NCBI GenBank assembly: GCA_900095095.1 | Contig: FMBT01000323.1 | Span: 310,001 to 374,000 of the forward strand | Length of the DNA stretch: 64,000 nucleotides | Source: Fragilariopsis cylindrus CCMP1102 | Lineage: Eukaryota; Bacillariophyta; Bacillariophyceae; Bacillariales; Bacillariaceae | Direction: 5' to 3' | Part shown: piece after piece, positions 1 to 11,900 of the stretch | Layout of the letters: every line of letters begins with the position of its first letter | Numbering within the stretch: position 1 is the stretch's first letter | Notes under the pieces: model-generated | Seen by the model: only the letters and a program-made list of their open reading frames with translations | Database searches by the model: none | Told to the model about the DNA's origin: nothing | Position numbers and translations under genes: made by a program

Positions 1-581
1 TTAAGAGGTGGTTGACAAGTGCCATGTCCTTGTGAAAATCCATCACTATTTTTAAAAAACTGGATTTTGTTCTCGCTTTTAATCACATTAATAATCGAAG
101 AGCCTACGGACTTCACAACGACAATGTTAGTAATATCTAATACCGATGATGACGGTTGTAAAGACGGATAGAAAAATTCTGTTAGTCCATAATAATTCAG
201 GAGTGAACGAAAATTATCTTTTCTGTCATCTCGAATTGTGGGAGGTGGTGCTGGTTTTGAAGGATCCTCTCTCTTTTTCATACGAAGAAAATCCACAATA
301 ATTTCAATCAGTTCAGAGTTTTCATCTATAAAGACACGACCATTGCGATCGCGTTTCAAAGATTCCTCCCATCGTCCACTAAACATGTAAGAAAACATTG
401 TATCGGGAGCGACGAGTGTGAGAGTGCTACGAAGTGCCTCGATGATTTTCCCTCCAGCATTTATTTCAATAATATCATCATCATCATTGGTACTAGTAGT
501 AGCAGCAGCAGCGCCAACAGCAGAGTTCATGACATCCTTTTCCTTTTGAAGTTGTTCTGTCTCATCTTTCAATAGTTTCAT
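1..581 (-). CDS. BTB/POZ (KCTD/T1-type) domain protein, 5' part, runs off the left edge
   Basis: The minus frame stays open from an ATG at 581-579 to the window edge (193 codons). After a short coiled, Lys/Glu-rich start and a poly-Ala/Asp stretch, residues about 37-135 match the T1-type BTB fold: a first strand ending in NAGGK, then LRSTLTLVAPDTMFSYMFSG, then RVFIDENSELIEIIVDFLR, and a helix with LLNYYGL. Such domains form homo-oligomers and often bridge to Cullin-3 ligases or ion channels; which applies here cannot be told. The start is uncertain. The same frame is open upstream to about 730 without an ATG, and an ATG at 687-685 gives an acidic start (MDDESG) that stops after 12 codons in another frame, so an upstream exon or a frame error is possible. 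The C-terminal part lies outside the window. Confidence 0.7.
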   Translation of the reverse strand, partial: MKLLKDETEQLQKEKDVMNSAVGAAAATTSTNDDDDIIEINAGGKIIEALRSTLTLVAPDTMFSYMFSGRWEESLKRDRNGRVFIDENSELIEIIVDFLRMKKREDPSKPAPPPTIRDDRKDNFRSLLNYYGLTEFFYPSLQPSSSVLDITNIVVVKSVGSSIINVIKSENKIQFFKNSDGFSQGHGTCQPPL

Positions 582-840
582 CTTCTTTCGTTGAGATTCT
601 TGCAATCGCTCCCAAAGGGTGGATGGATCATCATCATCGTCATCATCATTATTGCGTTTGTGCCACGGTGCCGCTCTCGTCGTCCATTGTCCACACTCTT
701 TGGGTGTTGACTTGTACAATATCGTTTATGGGAAGAAACCCATCTTTGGTTTTTATCGAGTTTCGTTTTCAATTCGCATGCGCGTAGCTTCATTTAAACT
801 CAAATTTTGGAAGAAAATATACAAGCAAGATGTCTCGACA

Positions 841-911
841 GCATCATTAGTTTAGTGGTAAAATATCTGCCTTCCAAGCAGATGTCCCGAGTTCGATTCC
901 CGGATGATGCA
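841..911 (+). tRNA. tRNA-Gly (anticodon UCC)
   Basis: A 71-nt cloverleaf reads directly. The acceptor stem is GCATCAT (841-847) with ATGATGC (904-910) and discriminator A at 911. The anticodon stem is TCTGC/GCAGA around loop CTTCCAA, with anticodon TCC at 873-875. The T loop is TTCGATT (892-898). Internal A and B boxes (TAGTTTAGTGG and GTTCGATTCC) are present, and no intron is seen. One oddity is an A-C mismatch (890 against 900) in the T stem, which is otherwise paired. The sequence closely follows eukaryotic tRNA-Gly-UCC. Confidence 0.95.
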
Positions 912-914
912 ATC

Positions 915-919
915 TTTTT
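915..919 (+). terminator. RNA polymerase III terminator of tRNA-Gly
   Basis: A run of five T starts 3 nt after the tRNA 3' end, the usual polymerase III stop signal. Confidence 0.75.
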
Positions 920-2784
920 AGATTGTCCCCCCTTTTCGTTTTGTAACTTTATATAATATTACCAGCCTTAAAATGTGTACTAGTTTTTGAAATGATATTG
1001 CATGCCTATACTTTTCATTCCTGCAACCAAACATTTACATGAAACAATAGCAGAACCTGGATGTACCCTTCTTGGAAACTTTGGCAGGTGAAGGTTATCC
1101 AATAACCATGTGCATTAAATGGGAAGATAAATATAAATAATGAGTGGGGGGATATTTAGACTTTAAAATAAGAGAGTGTAGTTTGATGGTCTAATCCTAC
1201 TAGTTTTCAATGTGTTCAGGACTAATAGCCATATGTGGAGAGATAACAATGACTCTAGAAACAAATTGAGCTAGACCATAGTGAGGAATAATTCATTCAC
1301 ATGCTGATAAATACCAGGGAGATTTAGTTTTAGCTGTTAACTATATCTTTGCTGTTGTTGTTGTTGTTGTTGTTCTGTTCTGGTCGGTCATCCATCTAGG
1401 CTCATTTGTGGAACTAGTGGTGAGCATGCAACTGTACCTGCCACAGAGGCTGAGTCCTATAAATTAGACTCTGTAATTTATAAAGTTAAAGTATACATTA
1501 ATAATCACCATTTTGGCCTAATGTCACCACCTCACTTGGGAACCTCATGGGTGATTTATTTACCACTTACCTCTACTTTCCCACCCATCTGATATTAGAT
1601 CTATTACTTAGCCCAGAAGATCCGTACCTGCCACCTCCGGCCCTCCCACAGGCTAGATATGCTACCCCATATATCATCAATTCCAATATTCTTTCCTTCA
1701 ACTAGCCATCCAAAATCACCCTGTAAACCTTATACCCAAGTGAGATGGGGAAGGAATAGGTAGTGTAGGAATGATTTGCTTCCTAATACAGTTGCAGGAT
1801 GTGCACCCCCCCCCCCTCCTTGGTCTATGCAAAACAACTGATTCACCTGGCCCATTATCCCACACAGAACCAAACGTGATGCATCCATAGGTAGTTCCAT
1901 GTATGTACCAAGCAAGCATTGCTTGCAACCTTGCCCAGCTCTGTCATTCCCTGCATAATTTATAGATTTAGTATTACTAGAGGAAGAAATTTAAAACCCT
2001 TTATGCTCCATGCAATTGCAGAGCACAAATCATAGTTATATTACAATGGAAAATGTGAGGCAGGCCTGCTTTGTATTGCCATGTCATTGCAGGGTACCGG
2101 ATGAGTGTTCATATTATGTGGCTATCTGATATATAGCCTACCCTCTGCTCTGGACTAAGGATCATTCTACCTTCCCCCTGCCTGGTTGATCCCCTGTCAG
2201 GTTGACAGTTCCAGGAGTAGAGGTGCCCTTTTTAAGGCTTACATATAGGACATTTTGGTTGTTGTGTCAAAAATTAAAGTAGTTATGATGTACAGACTGT
2301 ACGCTTGTGTGTGTCAAGCGTCCCAAACATACTGATAAAGTGCTAATACATGCAGTAACTAGATTCTCTATTATTGATATTAAGGTTGTGATAAGAAATT
2401 ATGAGTGCATCATGTTTCCTTATCATCATCTCCTTCCTTTAGCAGAAAAGATGTGATGTTGTTGTTTTAATGTGTGTACTGCGCTGTTGATATTTATATA
2501 GGTCCTATATATGATATATAGGTCACATATATATTATATGTAAATATATATATTATATAAGATGCGCTCATTTCACCTGGTCATTGGTAGTAAGGGCTTG
2601 AGCTCTCTAAGTAACTGGGCTAGTACAGCCTGTACACAAATACACTCTCTCCATAACAAATAAACCATATTGGCTTGAACGTGATTTGTGACCGGTAGTC
2701 AGTAGTGTGTCCATGTGGAGTGACTCATTGAGCAATTTTTTTGGGTGTACTAAGTCCATATTGATGGTGCATCAAGGCCTTGAC
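920..2784. other. Gene-free region
   Basis: No open frame with recognisable protein character was seen on either strand. A (TTG)n run lies at about 1354-1374, a C10 run at about 1806-1815 and an AT-rich TATATA stretch at 2500-2560. The sequence differs from the microsatellite-rich gene spacers elsewhere and adjoins a repeat element at its right end, so it may be old repetitive DNA. No family could be assigned. Confidence 0.4.
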
Positions 2785-3612
2785 TGCAATGTATGTATTT
2801 GGGTAATTTGATTTTTGATCAGAATAAATGAACCACAAAATATCTCGTTTAAAGAGGTTGCAGAGGACAACACCAGATGGGTCAGGTGCACAAACTTCCA
2901 ATAGTGTATCAGAACATTGTGTTTGCCTCCTACAACTTTTCTATTCCTGTGGTTGAGGAATAAAATTCATTTTGCTGGTGGGGAAGGCACTGTTGTGGAA
3001 GGTACACTTCAAACTACTTGTAACATGATTTTTGACCAAAAATGAACAACAAAATATCTCATTTGAAAGGGTTGCAGAGGACAACGCTAGATGGGACGGG
3101 TACACTAGCATCCATTATACCTAAACCTACAAGGTCCATATAATGCTTAGGTTTCTATGGAGGTTTATGAAGGTATAGGGTTGCATTCACCACAAAATGG
3201 GCCATTTAGGCCCCAAAACAGGGTTTTCCACTTTTATGCGCACCTAAGCTAGATCATCAACACAAAGCACCTAAAGTAGTTTCCCTTTGGTATATATGGT
3301 GTACCCCATCCACACATTTTGTGATGATTCACCTTTTTGAGTGTACTGTATGTCCACAAAAACTGCAAATGGGCCATTTTGGGGGTTTTTGATGTGTGTG
3401 TGTGTGAGCCTATATTGTGAGATACTAGTAGGCTTAGAAGACTAAGGATAGAACAGTTCTCCATCCAATAGGTCAATTGTAAACTTCATAGTTTAATTTT
3501 CCAAAAAAATGACTTTTGGGGTGCAAATATTTGATGCTAAAGTTGTTATTATATACTAGACTAACAAAATGCTAGTAAAATTTGGGCATTATTTAGTTTT
3601 TATATTGCATGA
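2785..3612 (-). repeat. Dispersed repeat, copy A (inverted relative to copy B at 29103)
   Basis: Read on the minus strand, this segment matches 29103-30125. It starts at a shared edge (3612 and 29103), passes through a conserved part with the reverse complement of CCAAAAAAATGACTTTT (3500-3516), and ends in about two units of the array seen in copy B, recognised by ACAAAATATCTC at 2835 and 3049. About 130 bp between the units and the edge part has no obvious partner in copy B. Homology stops just past TTTAGTTTTTATATT at 3597-3611, which suggests an element end. No coding capacity and no terminal inverted repeat within one copy were found, so the class is unknown. Confidence 0.6.
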
Positions 3613-3731
3613 TTTATTTTTTATATTCGTACAGTAACCGCGACCAAAATAACTTTTAGATAAGTGAAGGAAAGCTTGCTTGATGAATGATGATGACATA
3701 CCGTTGAAGTTGACACGTTTTTATTTTACTA

Positions 3732-4118
3732 GTGAAACGAATAATGCACATCATCATCACATACGACATCATCACATCTTGTTCATCCACTAATCGGAGT
3801 GTGTCAACCAACAGACAAGAGGAGCGGAGAAAGCAAACGAAGACAGCATATCGGCGATATAATATTCTAGGACTACAGTGCTGTATACAAAATTGTACCG
3901 TGGCTGACATCAAATCAAAACAAAACAGAAAACAGAACAAAACAACAAAACAGAAAACAAAAGGCGACCACTGGACACCGGACACTGGACACCGGACACT
4001 GGACACCGGACACAAGGCAACGAACAAGCAAGCAACAAACAAACAAACAAACAAACAGACAAACTCAACAAACAAACAAACAAACAAACAGAAGACGCAG
4101 GAAGCAAGAAATAATAAC
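3732..4118 (+). other. Probable 5' UTR of the ArfGAP gene with CAAA and GGACAC repeats
   Basis: This stretch is open in the frame of the downstream gene, but it is made of tandem GGACACC/GGACACT units (3974-4012) and AAAC repeats (about 4035-4095). They would encode only THR/Asn/Lys/Gln filler. It reads better as leader sequence than as protein. If the first ATG at 3732 were used, the protein would gain 129 residues. Confidence 0.5.
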
Positions 4119-5363
4119 ATGACTCCTAGTACTGCATTAATAATAAATCCTCCTCCTCCTCAACTGAATGATAATGGAGACGACAACGACAACGGCAAGG
4201 ATAATCATACTACCGTTGCTGTCACGACAACGACGACGACGACGACTGATAAAGAAGAAGAAGCCAAAACTGAAGCTGAAACAGCTCGTCAACGAAGAGG
4301 AAGTAGTGATGATCAAAGTAATCAAAGTCGAAATGATCAAAGTCTTTGTAGATCATCATCATCAAACAAATCCAAGACCAAATCCAATTCATCCAAATCC
4401 AAATCAATATCACATAAGAAATCATCACCAAAATCATGTGATGCCATAAGTATTGCTGAATTAGCACATGCTGAACTAGCGGAATTATTAGAACGTAGTA
4501 ATTTACATAATGCAAATTCAAAGAATACTGCGTCATTATATAGAGAATCAATACCATTACATTGTAAATTATTATTAAATGAATTATCTGGTAATAAATA
4601 TTGTATTGATTGTGGTAATGAAAGTAAAAATAAATCACAAAGTCAAAATCCAGAATGGTCATCCATATCCTATGGTATCTTAATCTGTATTAAATGTTCC
4701 GGCTTGCATCGATCATTAGGTGTGACAATAAGTAAAGTACGCTCGATACAAATGGATCATTTTACCTATCAGGAAATTATCACATTATTAGAAGGTGGTA
4801 ATACTCAATTACATAATTTTTTCAAAAGAAATAAATTAACTAAATATGAATTATTAGAAACACAAAACACAACAAATTCAAATCCAAATTCAAATACAAA
4901 TACACAAAATTCAAATTCAAATAATTCAACAAACAATTCAACAAAAAAATTAACAGTGGATAATGTAACATTGTTACGATATAAAACAAATGCAGCATTA
5001 TTTTATAAGAATCAATTAAGTGCACATGTACAACGTTTATTAGTAGATGTGGATACAAAACCATATATTGGACGACGTAAAAAGAGTAAAAGGGGTAGTA
5101 AAAATAGTAAAAGTAAATCGAGTAGTAGTAGTAGTAAAAGTGGTACCAGTAAAAGCGGTAAAAGTGGTGGTACAAGTAATGACAATGACAATGGTAATGA
5201 AGTCTTATCATCATTATCATCACCATCATCAGTTGTAGAATCACCAGCATTGGTTGATTATCAACGTGAATTATCAAGGTGTAGTATTAGTAGTACAACA
5301 GGTAGTGATGAGGGTGAAGAAATATCACATGTACATGTGAAACGAAGACCATTAAGTAATTAG
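4119..5363 (+). CDS. ArfGAP domain protein (GTPase-activating protein for Arf GTPases)
   Basis: The 414-residue reading starts at ATG 4119. After an Asn/Asp/Thr/Ser-rich leader comes an ArfGAP zinc finger: Cys162 and Cys165 (CIDC), then Cys190 and Cys193 (CIKC), followed by GLHRSLG, with the arginine finger at Arg198. The helix after it reads VRSIQMDHFTYQEIITLLEGGN. ArfGAPs stimulate GTP hydrolysis by Arf on Golgi and endosomal membranes, which drives coat release. The spacing between the two Cys pairs is 24 residues instead of the usual 16, because of an Asn/Ser/Gln-rich insertion. A second Asn-rich insertion (about residues 248-285) splits the C-terminal part of the domain before YKTNAALFYKNQLSAHVQRLL. 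The tail is Ser/Lys-rich and disordered. The subfamily cannot be set from this domain alone. Confidence 0.85.
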   Translation: MTPSTALIINPPPPQLNDNGDDNDNGKDNHTTVAVTTTTTTTTDKEEEAKTEAETARQRRGSSDDQSNQSRNDQSLCRSSSSNKSKTKSNSSKSKSISHKKSSPKSCDAISIAELAHAELAELLERSNLHNANSKNTASLYRESIPLHCKLLLNELSGNKYCIDCGNESKNKSQSQNPEWSSISYGILICIKCSGLHRSLGVTISKVRSIQMDHFTYQEIITLLEGGNTQLHNFFKRNKLTKYELLETQNTTNSNPNSNTNTQNSNSNNSTNNSTKKLTVDNVTLLRYKTNAALFYKNQLSAHVQRLLVDVDTKPYIGRRKKSKRGSKNSKSKSSSSSSKSGTSKSGKSGGTSNDNDNGNEVLSSLSSPSSVVESPALVDYQRELSRCSISSTTGSDEGEEISHVHVKRRPLSN

Positions 5364-6499
5364 TTATAGTGGCTGAGTACTTTCTCAATGCGGTACAGTC
5401 GAAGCGAAGAAAGAGTTGAGTTTGTTGAAATAATGAAATGGAAATGGAAATGGAAATGCGAAAACGAAAATTCCAGTGTATTGCAAACGAAAACGAAAAT
5501 TCAGGAGACCGAATGACACCCCCTCCCCCCCCCCCCATAAATGTCGAAAGAAAACAAGAAAAAACTTTTATTCTGGTGTTGTTCCATTCCTTTCTTCCGT
5601 TTGAAAATGAAGAACAAGAACCACACATCACCCCTACCTAGCTAATGCTGTAAATAAATAAAACAATTGATAAGTTTGTATACAAAATAAATTCTGCTAC
5701 AGTAGTTGGACTATTAGTAGTAGAATTTACTATACGTAACTTTTATATCTACATAACAGGTCAGGCCAGCCTGCCTTTCCGTCAATTTATGACTCGACTC
5801 GACTGCTGTAAGCTGACTTTGCTCCTCTCTTTCTGTCGGTACATTGTCTGACTGATTGGTCAGTCAATTACTGTAGTTTGTCAATTGTTGCTTCGATTTG
5901 TATATAATAGTCTTCTCTTGTTTTTCTTCTTTCTTTCTTTCCTTCTTTCTTTTTATTCCACTCATGCTTCTTGCAAATCGAACGACCAAATTCGAATTCG
6001 AATTCGAATCGATAGAGAATCGAATCGTCAGAGAATAAAGTGGAGGGAATGTGATGTGATGGGGAGGTCTGTTGCTTTTCTCGGACCACACGTACACGTA
6101 CACGTAGATGTAATGGATAATTATTACTTGAGGATGATGATGATGATGGCGATGATTGGTGATGATGACGATAATGATGACGATGATGATGATGATGATG
6201 AAACTGCTTGCATGGGCACAAAAATTACTATTGGTATCTCTTGATTTGTGCATGGATGTATAGATAGATCCGAAACTAATAGTAAAATAAGGTTGTTGGT
6301 TTGGATTTACTGTACTGTAGTTGATTTTTGAATCTTGCTTTTGATTTTTGCAGGTCTTCAGCGGTCGATGGTTACGCTGGTTTTGTCTAGTCTTGTTGAG
6401 TTGATATATTCCATATGTTGTTGTTGTCTCGTGGTATCGAATACAATTCAATTGATCGATAAATAGGAGTAGTAGTAAGTAATACCTTGGGTTCTTCTT
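5364..6499. other. Spacer between convergent genes, rich in simple repeats
   Basis: This separates the ends of the ArfGAP gene (+) and the coiled-coil gene (-). It holds GGAAAT repeats (5436-5457), a C-rich run (5520-5536), a pyrimidine CTTT stretch (5918-5954), overlapping AATTCG palindromes (5990-6009) and a GAT/GAC trinucleotide tract (6133-6200). No gene-like frame was seen. Confidence 0.5.
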
Positions 6500-8026
6500 C
6501 TAAAACGAGTGTCGTGATTTCTTGTTGTTTCTTCCACCACTTTTACCGCCACCACCATTCATTGATGTTGATGTGGATGCCTTTAATGCTGCTAATCTAT
6601 TCTGAGATAGATTACGATCCCGATCACGACGTAATTCCTGAATTTCACGATTCTTTTCACCTAATCGTGCTGTCATACCTTGTAAATGTGTTTCTAATTC
6701 AATTGCTTTACGTTTATAATATTCCACATCGGAGGAATTATTATTTGTAGAATTTGCATCCGCTGCCGCATAATTATCCACTAAGGATTGTGCCGAACGA
6801 CGTTCTCTTTCTAACCGGACTTTATCATTTCGAAGTTGTGTCCGTTCTTTTTTCAAATTTGACAAATCAATTGTTACTAGTTCTAAGGAACGATTCGCAA
6901 TTAATTTTTCTTCTGTTACTTCTAAACATTCGGAACGTGTATGTAATAAATCAGCACGTAATTTTGCTTCAATTAATTTTGATTGGGACATATCCTTGGT
7001 TTCTTCATTCGATGTACCCACTGCCTTCAATAAATTCTATATTTTTGTGTGTGTGTTTTCATGTAGAAATTATGAGACAGGGGAATAGAGCAATGTAGAC
7101 GATATTCCATTTGCTGAGAAGATAGATAGATAGATATAAAAAGACGCGGAATATATATCGACAGCAACAGCAACAGTGACATCAATTCTTACCTTAATAA
7201 TATCTTTCGAACGTAGTTCCGATTTACGTAACCGTTCTACTTCACGTACTTTTGTTTCTAAATTATTTTTTAATTCGATATTCAATTCTTGTAATGATTG
7301 ATTTTCTTCGGCAAATCTGATCGCTGGTTCATATAAATCTTTATGAAATGTTTGTAATACTAATTCAGTGGTTTCCCGGACACGTTTTTTATAAACAACA
7401 TCATTGGCATCGGCATTGGCATTAATTGTCTTCAACGACGAAGAAGGTATTCCGTTACTACCGGAAGATGAGGTCGAAGAGGTCTTGTAGTTGTCATTTT
7501 CTTTGTCATTGTTCGATGACGACAAAATGGAAGAATCGTCTCCTTCTACTGCTGGACTGTCTGCTTGTCGATTCCAAATACGTTCAAGTTCTTCCATTGT
7601 ATTAGTGTTGATGGAATTCGTCTTCCTCTTCTTGTTTTGATCGCGATGACGGTGTTGTTGATCATCTTCGTCGTAGTTGTTGTAGTCCTTATTATAATTA
7701 TCCTTCTCGTTGTTGTTGAAGGAATAGGAGGAAGATCCTTTATCACTACTACTACTGATATTAGCACACATCTCAGCAACTACGTCTCCCATTCCATCTT
7801 CCACAGAAGAAGGAGAAGAAGAGGTCGTGATGGCGTTCTGCTTTTTAGATGATGACGATGAAGAGATACCGCCGCCGCTATCAATAGCATTACCTTGCTG
7901 GATCGTGTTGCCACCGCCACCGCCGACGTCGTTATTGTCGACGTTTTTATCATCGTCGCCCTTGTTGTTATTGGATGACGACGATCCAGAGAAGTAACGA
8001 GAGGTAGAAGAAGCTAAAGAATTCAT
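6500..8026 (-). CDS. Two-exon coiled-coil protein of unknown function
   Basis: Exon 1 is 8026-7193 and exon 2 is 7036-6500, giving 456 residues. The 156-bp intron (7192-7037) has a GTAAGA donor and an ATATAG acceptor and falls between codons, joining SKDIIK to NLLKAVG. The first 190 residues are Ser/Asn/Gly/Asp-rich and disordered. From about residue 225 the protein is a long, highly charged heptad region with leucines at regular spacing (ENQSLQELNIELKNNLETK, then LELVTIDLSNLKKERTQLR). It is broken once by a short Asn-rich loop and ends in a basic KKSRHSF tail. A structural or scaffold role is plausible, but no family was recognised. The ATG at 8026 was chosen because the frame upstream is non-coding in character. 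Confidence 0.75.
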
Positions 8027-8964
8027 TTTTCTATTGCGAATCAAAAGAAAAAAGGAATCGGAAAAGGCAACGGGAATATACGCGACGAGAATAAAGATGG
8101 GACAGAAAATAGACTGGACGGAATAATGCGAGAAGAAGAAGCAACAGCAGCAACAGGAAATAAATGAATTGTAATAGGGGGAGACTTCTGTGTTGAATAT
8201 AAATGACGACCCAATGCGATACAATCGATAGTGTTTGTACGTTGCTTGAGTGTTGTTTTTGTTGGTAGCTATTTTGCTGGATATTGGATTTTGGCAGAAT
8301 TTTGCGAATTTCTTCTTGATTTTCTTTTTCACGCAGTGTTGTAAACGCCGTCGTCGTGTCAGGGACAAGATTTCGAAATAAATAATTTGAGTCGTGCTTA
8401 GGAACGGTGATTACAAAAATAAATGTGTTGTTCTGGCTAAATTTACCACAGCACCTAACTGGAGCATCCGAGAAAATTAACAATAAAAAAGCCTATTACG
8501 AAAACTACGCCTGCCTACAGTGTAATCATGTTCTATGCTATCCACTAGCTAGATAGCAGCAACATTCCTAACTATACCACCAATACAGTGCCAATAACAA
8601 TAACAATAAGATACAATATATATACGGATACCTTACACTATATATCCATCCTACAGTCATAATACTCGTACGTACTATTCGTTCAGATTATTGAGTTTCT
8701 AATAAGAGGAGTAGTAATTTTGTGTTACAACTACTGATAGCTAGTACTTGGATATTATCAATTTCGAAGTTGAGCACAGTAATAATGCAATGCAAGTAGC
8801 AGTAATGGCGAGGCAATCTGTCATACCATGCCATGCCATGTCTTGAATGAATGGAATGTCATTCAAAACAAGTGTACGGTATCCAGCATTATGGCGTTTT
8901 GTGGACATCAATCATAATACCTACTGTAGTAGCTTTCATTCCTCACACTCTTTCTCATTTCTTT
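8027..8964. other. Spacer upstream of the coiled-coil gene
   Basis: AT-rich DNA between two minus-strand genes, presumably carrying the promoter of the 8026 gene and the 3' end of the next. CCATG repeats lie at about 8826-8841. Nothing else is supported. Confidence 0.4.
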
Positions 8965-11900
8965 CTATTTGAACAATTTATCATGTACGCGTTGTCGTAT
9001 CGATCTAGGAGCAACCGTAAGCGGACTAATGATATCGGTTTCGAATAAATTCAAATCAAATCCTGGTATGTTGGCAAAATTATGTTTCTCCTCCTCCGTG
9101 TGCTGCTTGGATGATCCCTCATTGTCATCCTTCTTAGTCGTCGCCGGATGTTCATCTAACAGTATTGATGATGATGATTTAGCTTCTTGTGGACGTCTAC
9201 GAACTTCTTTCTTCGTTGTTTTTGCGTGCTCCCTTTTGGGAGTAGTATTACCATTAGTATAAGTCGAATCGTTGGTACCAACAGCATTACTACCGCTTGT
9301 TGTTCGTCTCTTTGTTGATTCGCCAGTCTTGGAAGTCACCTTCGCCTCCGTTTTGCTAGGTTCAACAAACTTTGGAGTGGATGGAGTGACGGGGGAATTA
9401 AATGCTAAAAGAAATTCCTCCTGGCTATTTTGATCTACAGGTGCTGCTGCATGGTTCGTCGTCACTTCTGGAACAGTATTCTGCTCCCGAGATGATGCCT
9501 TATTCGACGACGTCGTCCGTCTATGAATACTAGTAGTAGAATGTTTCTTTTTTTTCTTTCTCGTCTTTTTTCCAATATCAGCATCATTGTCAGCAGATCC
9601 TTTACCTTTTGCAGCATCATCATTAATATTTGAGGAAGAACCACCCACTGCAATTTCAGATTCAAATGCCGATCCTGTCTCATTAAGTTTAGTAGAAGAT
9701 GTTGGCTTTTTCGTTGTGGCTATTGTTCTATCGTTCGAACCAGACCCGGTGGATTTACGGCGTTTCCCGCCTTTCTTTGTCGTTCTGTTATCACTTTTGG
9801 TGCTATCATTTCTACTGGACGTTTTCTTCTTTTTTCGTTCCTTATCACTACTATCCCTATTTTTAGTACTGGTGTTATTATTAGTAAGACCTATAAAGTC
9901 ATCGAACGATCCCATCGAGTCGTGGAATTTGTTGCTATTATTATTTGAATCGGAATTTTCAAATGCAGAACTGAACGCTCCCGATGAATCCACCAATCCA
10001 GAAGAATCATCATTATTGGAATCTTTGAATGGGTTAAATAAATTACCCTGGCTCATAGATAGAGAAGAATTGAGTTTACTTGTAGTCGATGATAAACCAG
10101 AACCGTGCATAGATTTTGACTGCATCATACCTGACGATTTACTTTTAATCTTTCTACTCTGCTTTTCGACTTTATTAGTGGTAGTACCTTTAGGGAAAGC
10201 AAATGATCCAGAACCATGCATGGATTGTGACAATCCATCAATTCTTTTCTTTCTTCTGCTGTTATCAACAATACTGACTTTATTGTCGCAACTTCCAGAC
10301 GAAGCAGTAACCGGTGTTTCAATACTACTACCACCGTGTATTGTTTTTGATATTGATTCTACCGGCGTTTTATTTTTGATGAACCTTATCTTCCGATCTT
10401 CAGCACTGCGAGTGCGTCCAGCGCTACGAGTACGTGTACGGCGTTGTGATGACGATGATGATGTTCGGTTATTGTTCGCCACAAGCATTGATAACGAAGC
10501 ATTACCATCGTCGATATGTGTCCGCCGTCGTCGGTGACTACGATCACCACTAAACCCAGTAGATTTATTGAATGTTGATCGCCTACTGTCAGACGAACTT
10601 CTACTTTTAGAAGATGTACTTTTTGAGTTCCCAGTATTTGTACTATTACCCATTTTCAATACATCCAAACTTGGATTCTTTTTCTTTTTCCTCTTAATGT
10701 CATCGCTGTCGCCGTCTGGATCTTTGGGTGATACGACCGAGTTCTTCTTCGTTTTCTTCTTCTTCTTTATTATCTGCTGTTTCTTTTCTGTGATTTTAGT
10801 ATCTTGCGCTTCATCGTCATCCAACGCGGATGCATCGAGTCGACCACTCAATGAGCTAGTTTCTTCTTTTTCTTCCTCTACTTCAACTACAGTAGCTTCA
10901 ATACTACCTTTTACTTTTGCTTTTATTTTGGATGCTTCTTTTTTATTATCTAAAAATGCATCCCATGCACCTTCTGGTCCTAATCCACGAACAGATTCCT
11001 TCCATGATTTCCATTCAAATTCACTTGCAAATGATAATCCACTATCACTTATAACACTACCATTATCATCACCGCCATCCTTTTTCTTTTGTTTTGCTAT
11101 TTTTAAATCTTCTCTTGTAAACACTTGTGGTTTAATAACCATTTTACTTAAATTGGTTCCAAGAGCACCTATACTATTATTATTATTATTATTATTATCA
11201 TTTGCGGTAGTGGTGGAATGTTTTGAGGTCGTCGTGAATTTTCCGGCATCATTTTTACCATAATTATTATCTCTACTACCTGTATTATTACCACTACTTG
11301 CACCACTATGATCGTACATCATTACCAAAATTTCATCGGATGGTATAATTGCTTCATTTGGAAAATCATGACGGAATCGTCGGTGTAAAATTGGTGATGA
11401 TGATTTTCCTCCTGTAGTATTAGCATATAGAGACTTACTACCAGTAGTGGCATTATTAGTAATGGGGGTTGAGTAACGTCGACTACGTGAACTGCTAGTG
11501 TGTGTCGATGTTCGTGATACAAAAAGATCACCAGCAGAAGATTTTGTCCTTCGTACACCGGTTCGTGATCTATTTGCACTTGTACTTGCATTACTCAGTC
11601 GACGTTTCGTCCTTGTTGCTGTTCTTTTTGTTGTACTGATGATTGGATCAACAACATCATTTGTATTTGTATTTGTATTTGTTGCTGTTGCAGTACCCGC
11701 TGATCGACGGCGACGAGATTCTCGACTGACAGGAGTATTTCTACCTGAAGATTGACCATGATCGGAACGTCCTCTTAATAAATCGAAGGCCTCGTTATTG
11801 TTACTATGATTGATCCTACCTGTACTATTATTAAAAGCCGAAACTGATGCCATTGACAATGACGTCTTTGATGTTGTAAATTGTACAGATTTGGATCGTA

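Noticed and set aside
3656-4120. Minus-strand frame with repeated CLFVCLFV
   Set aside because: It is the antisense of the CAAA repeat leader of the ArfGAP gene and has no independent support.
9587-11263. Long plus-strand open frames antisense to the 8965-12234 gene, rich in Leu, Val and Phe
   Set aside because: They are the reverse reading of Ser/Thr/Lys-rich codons; there is no start context and the opposite frame is longer and continuous.
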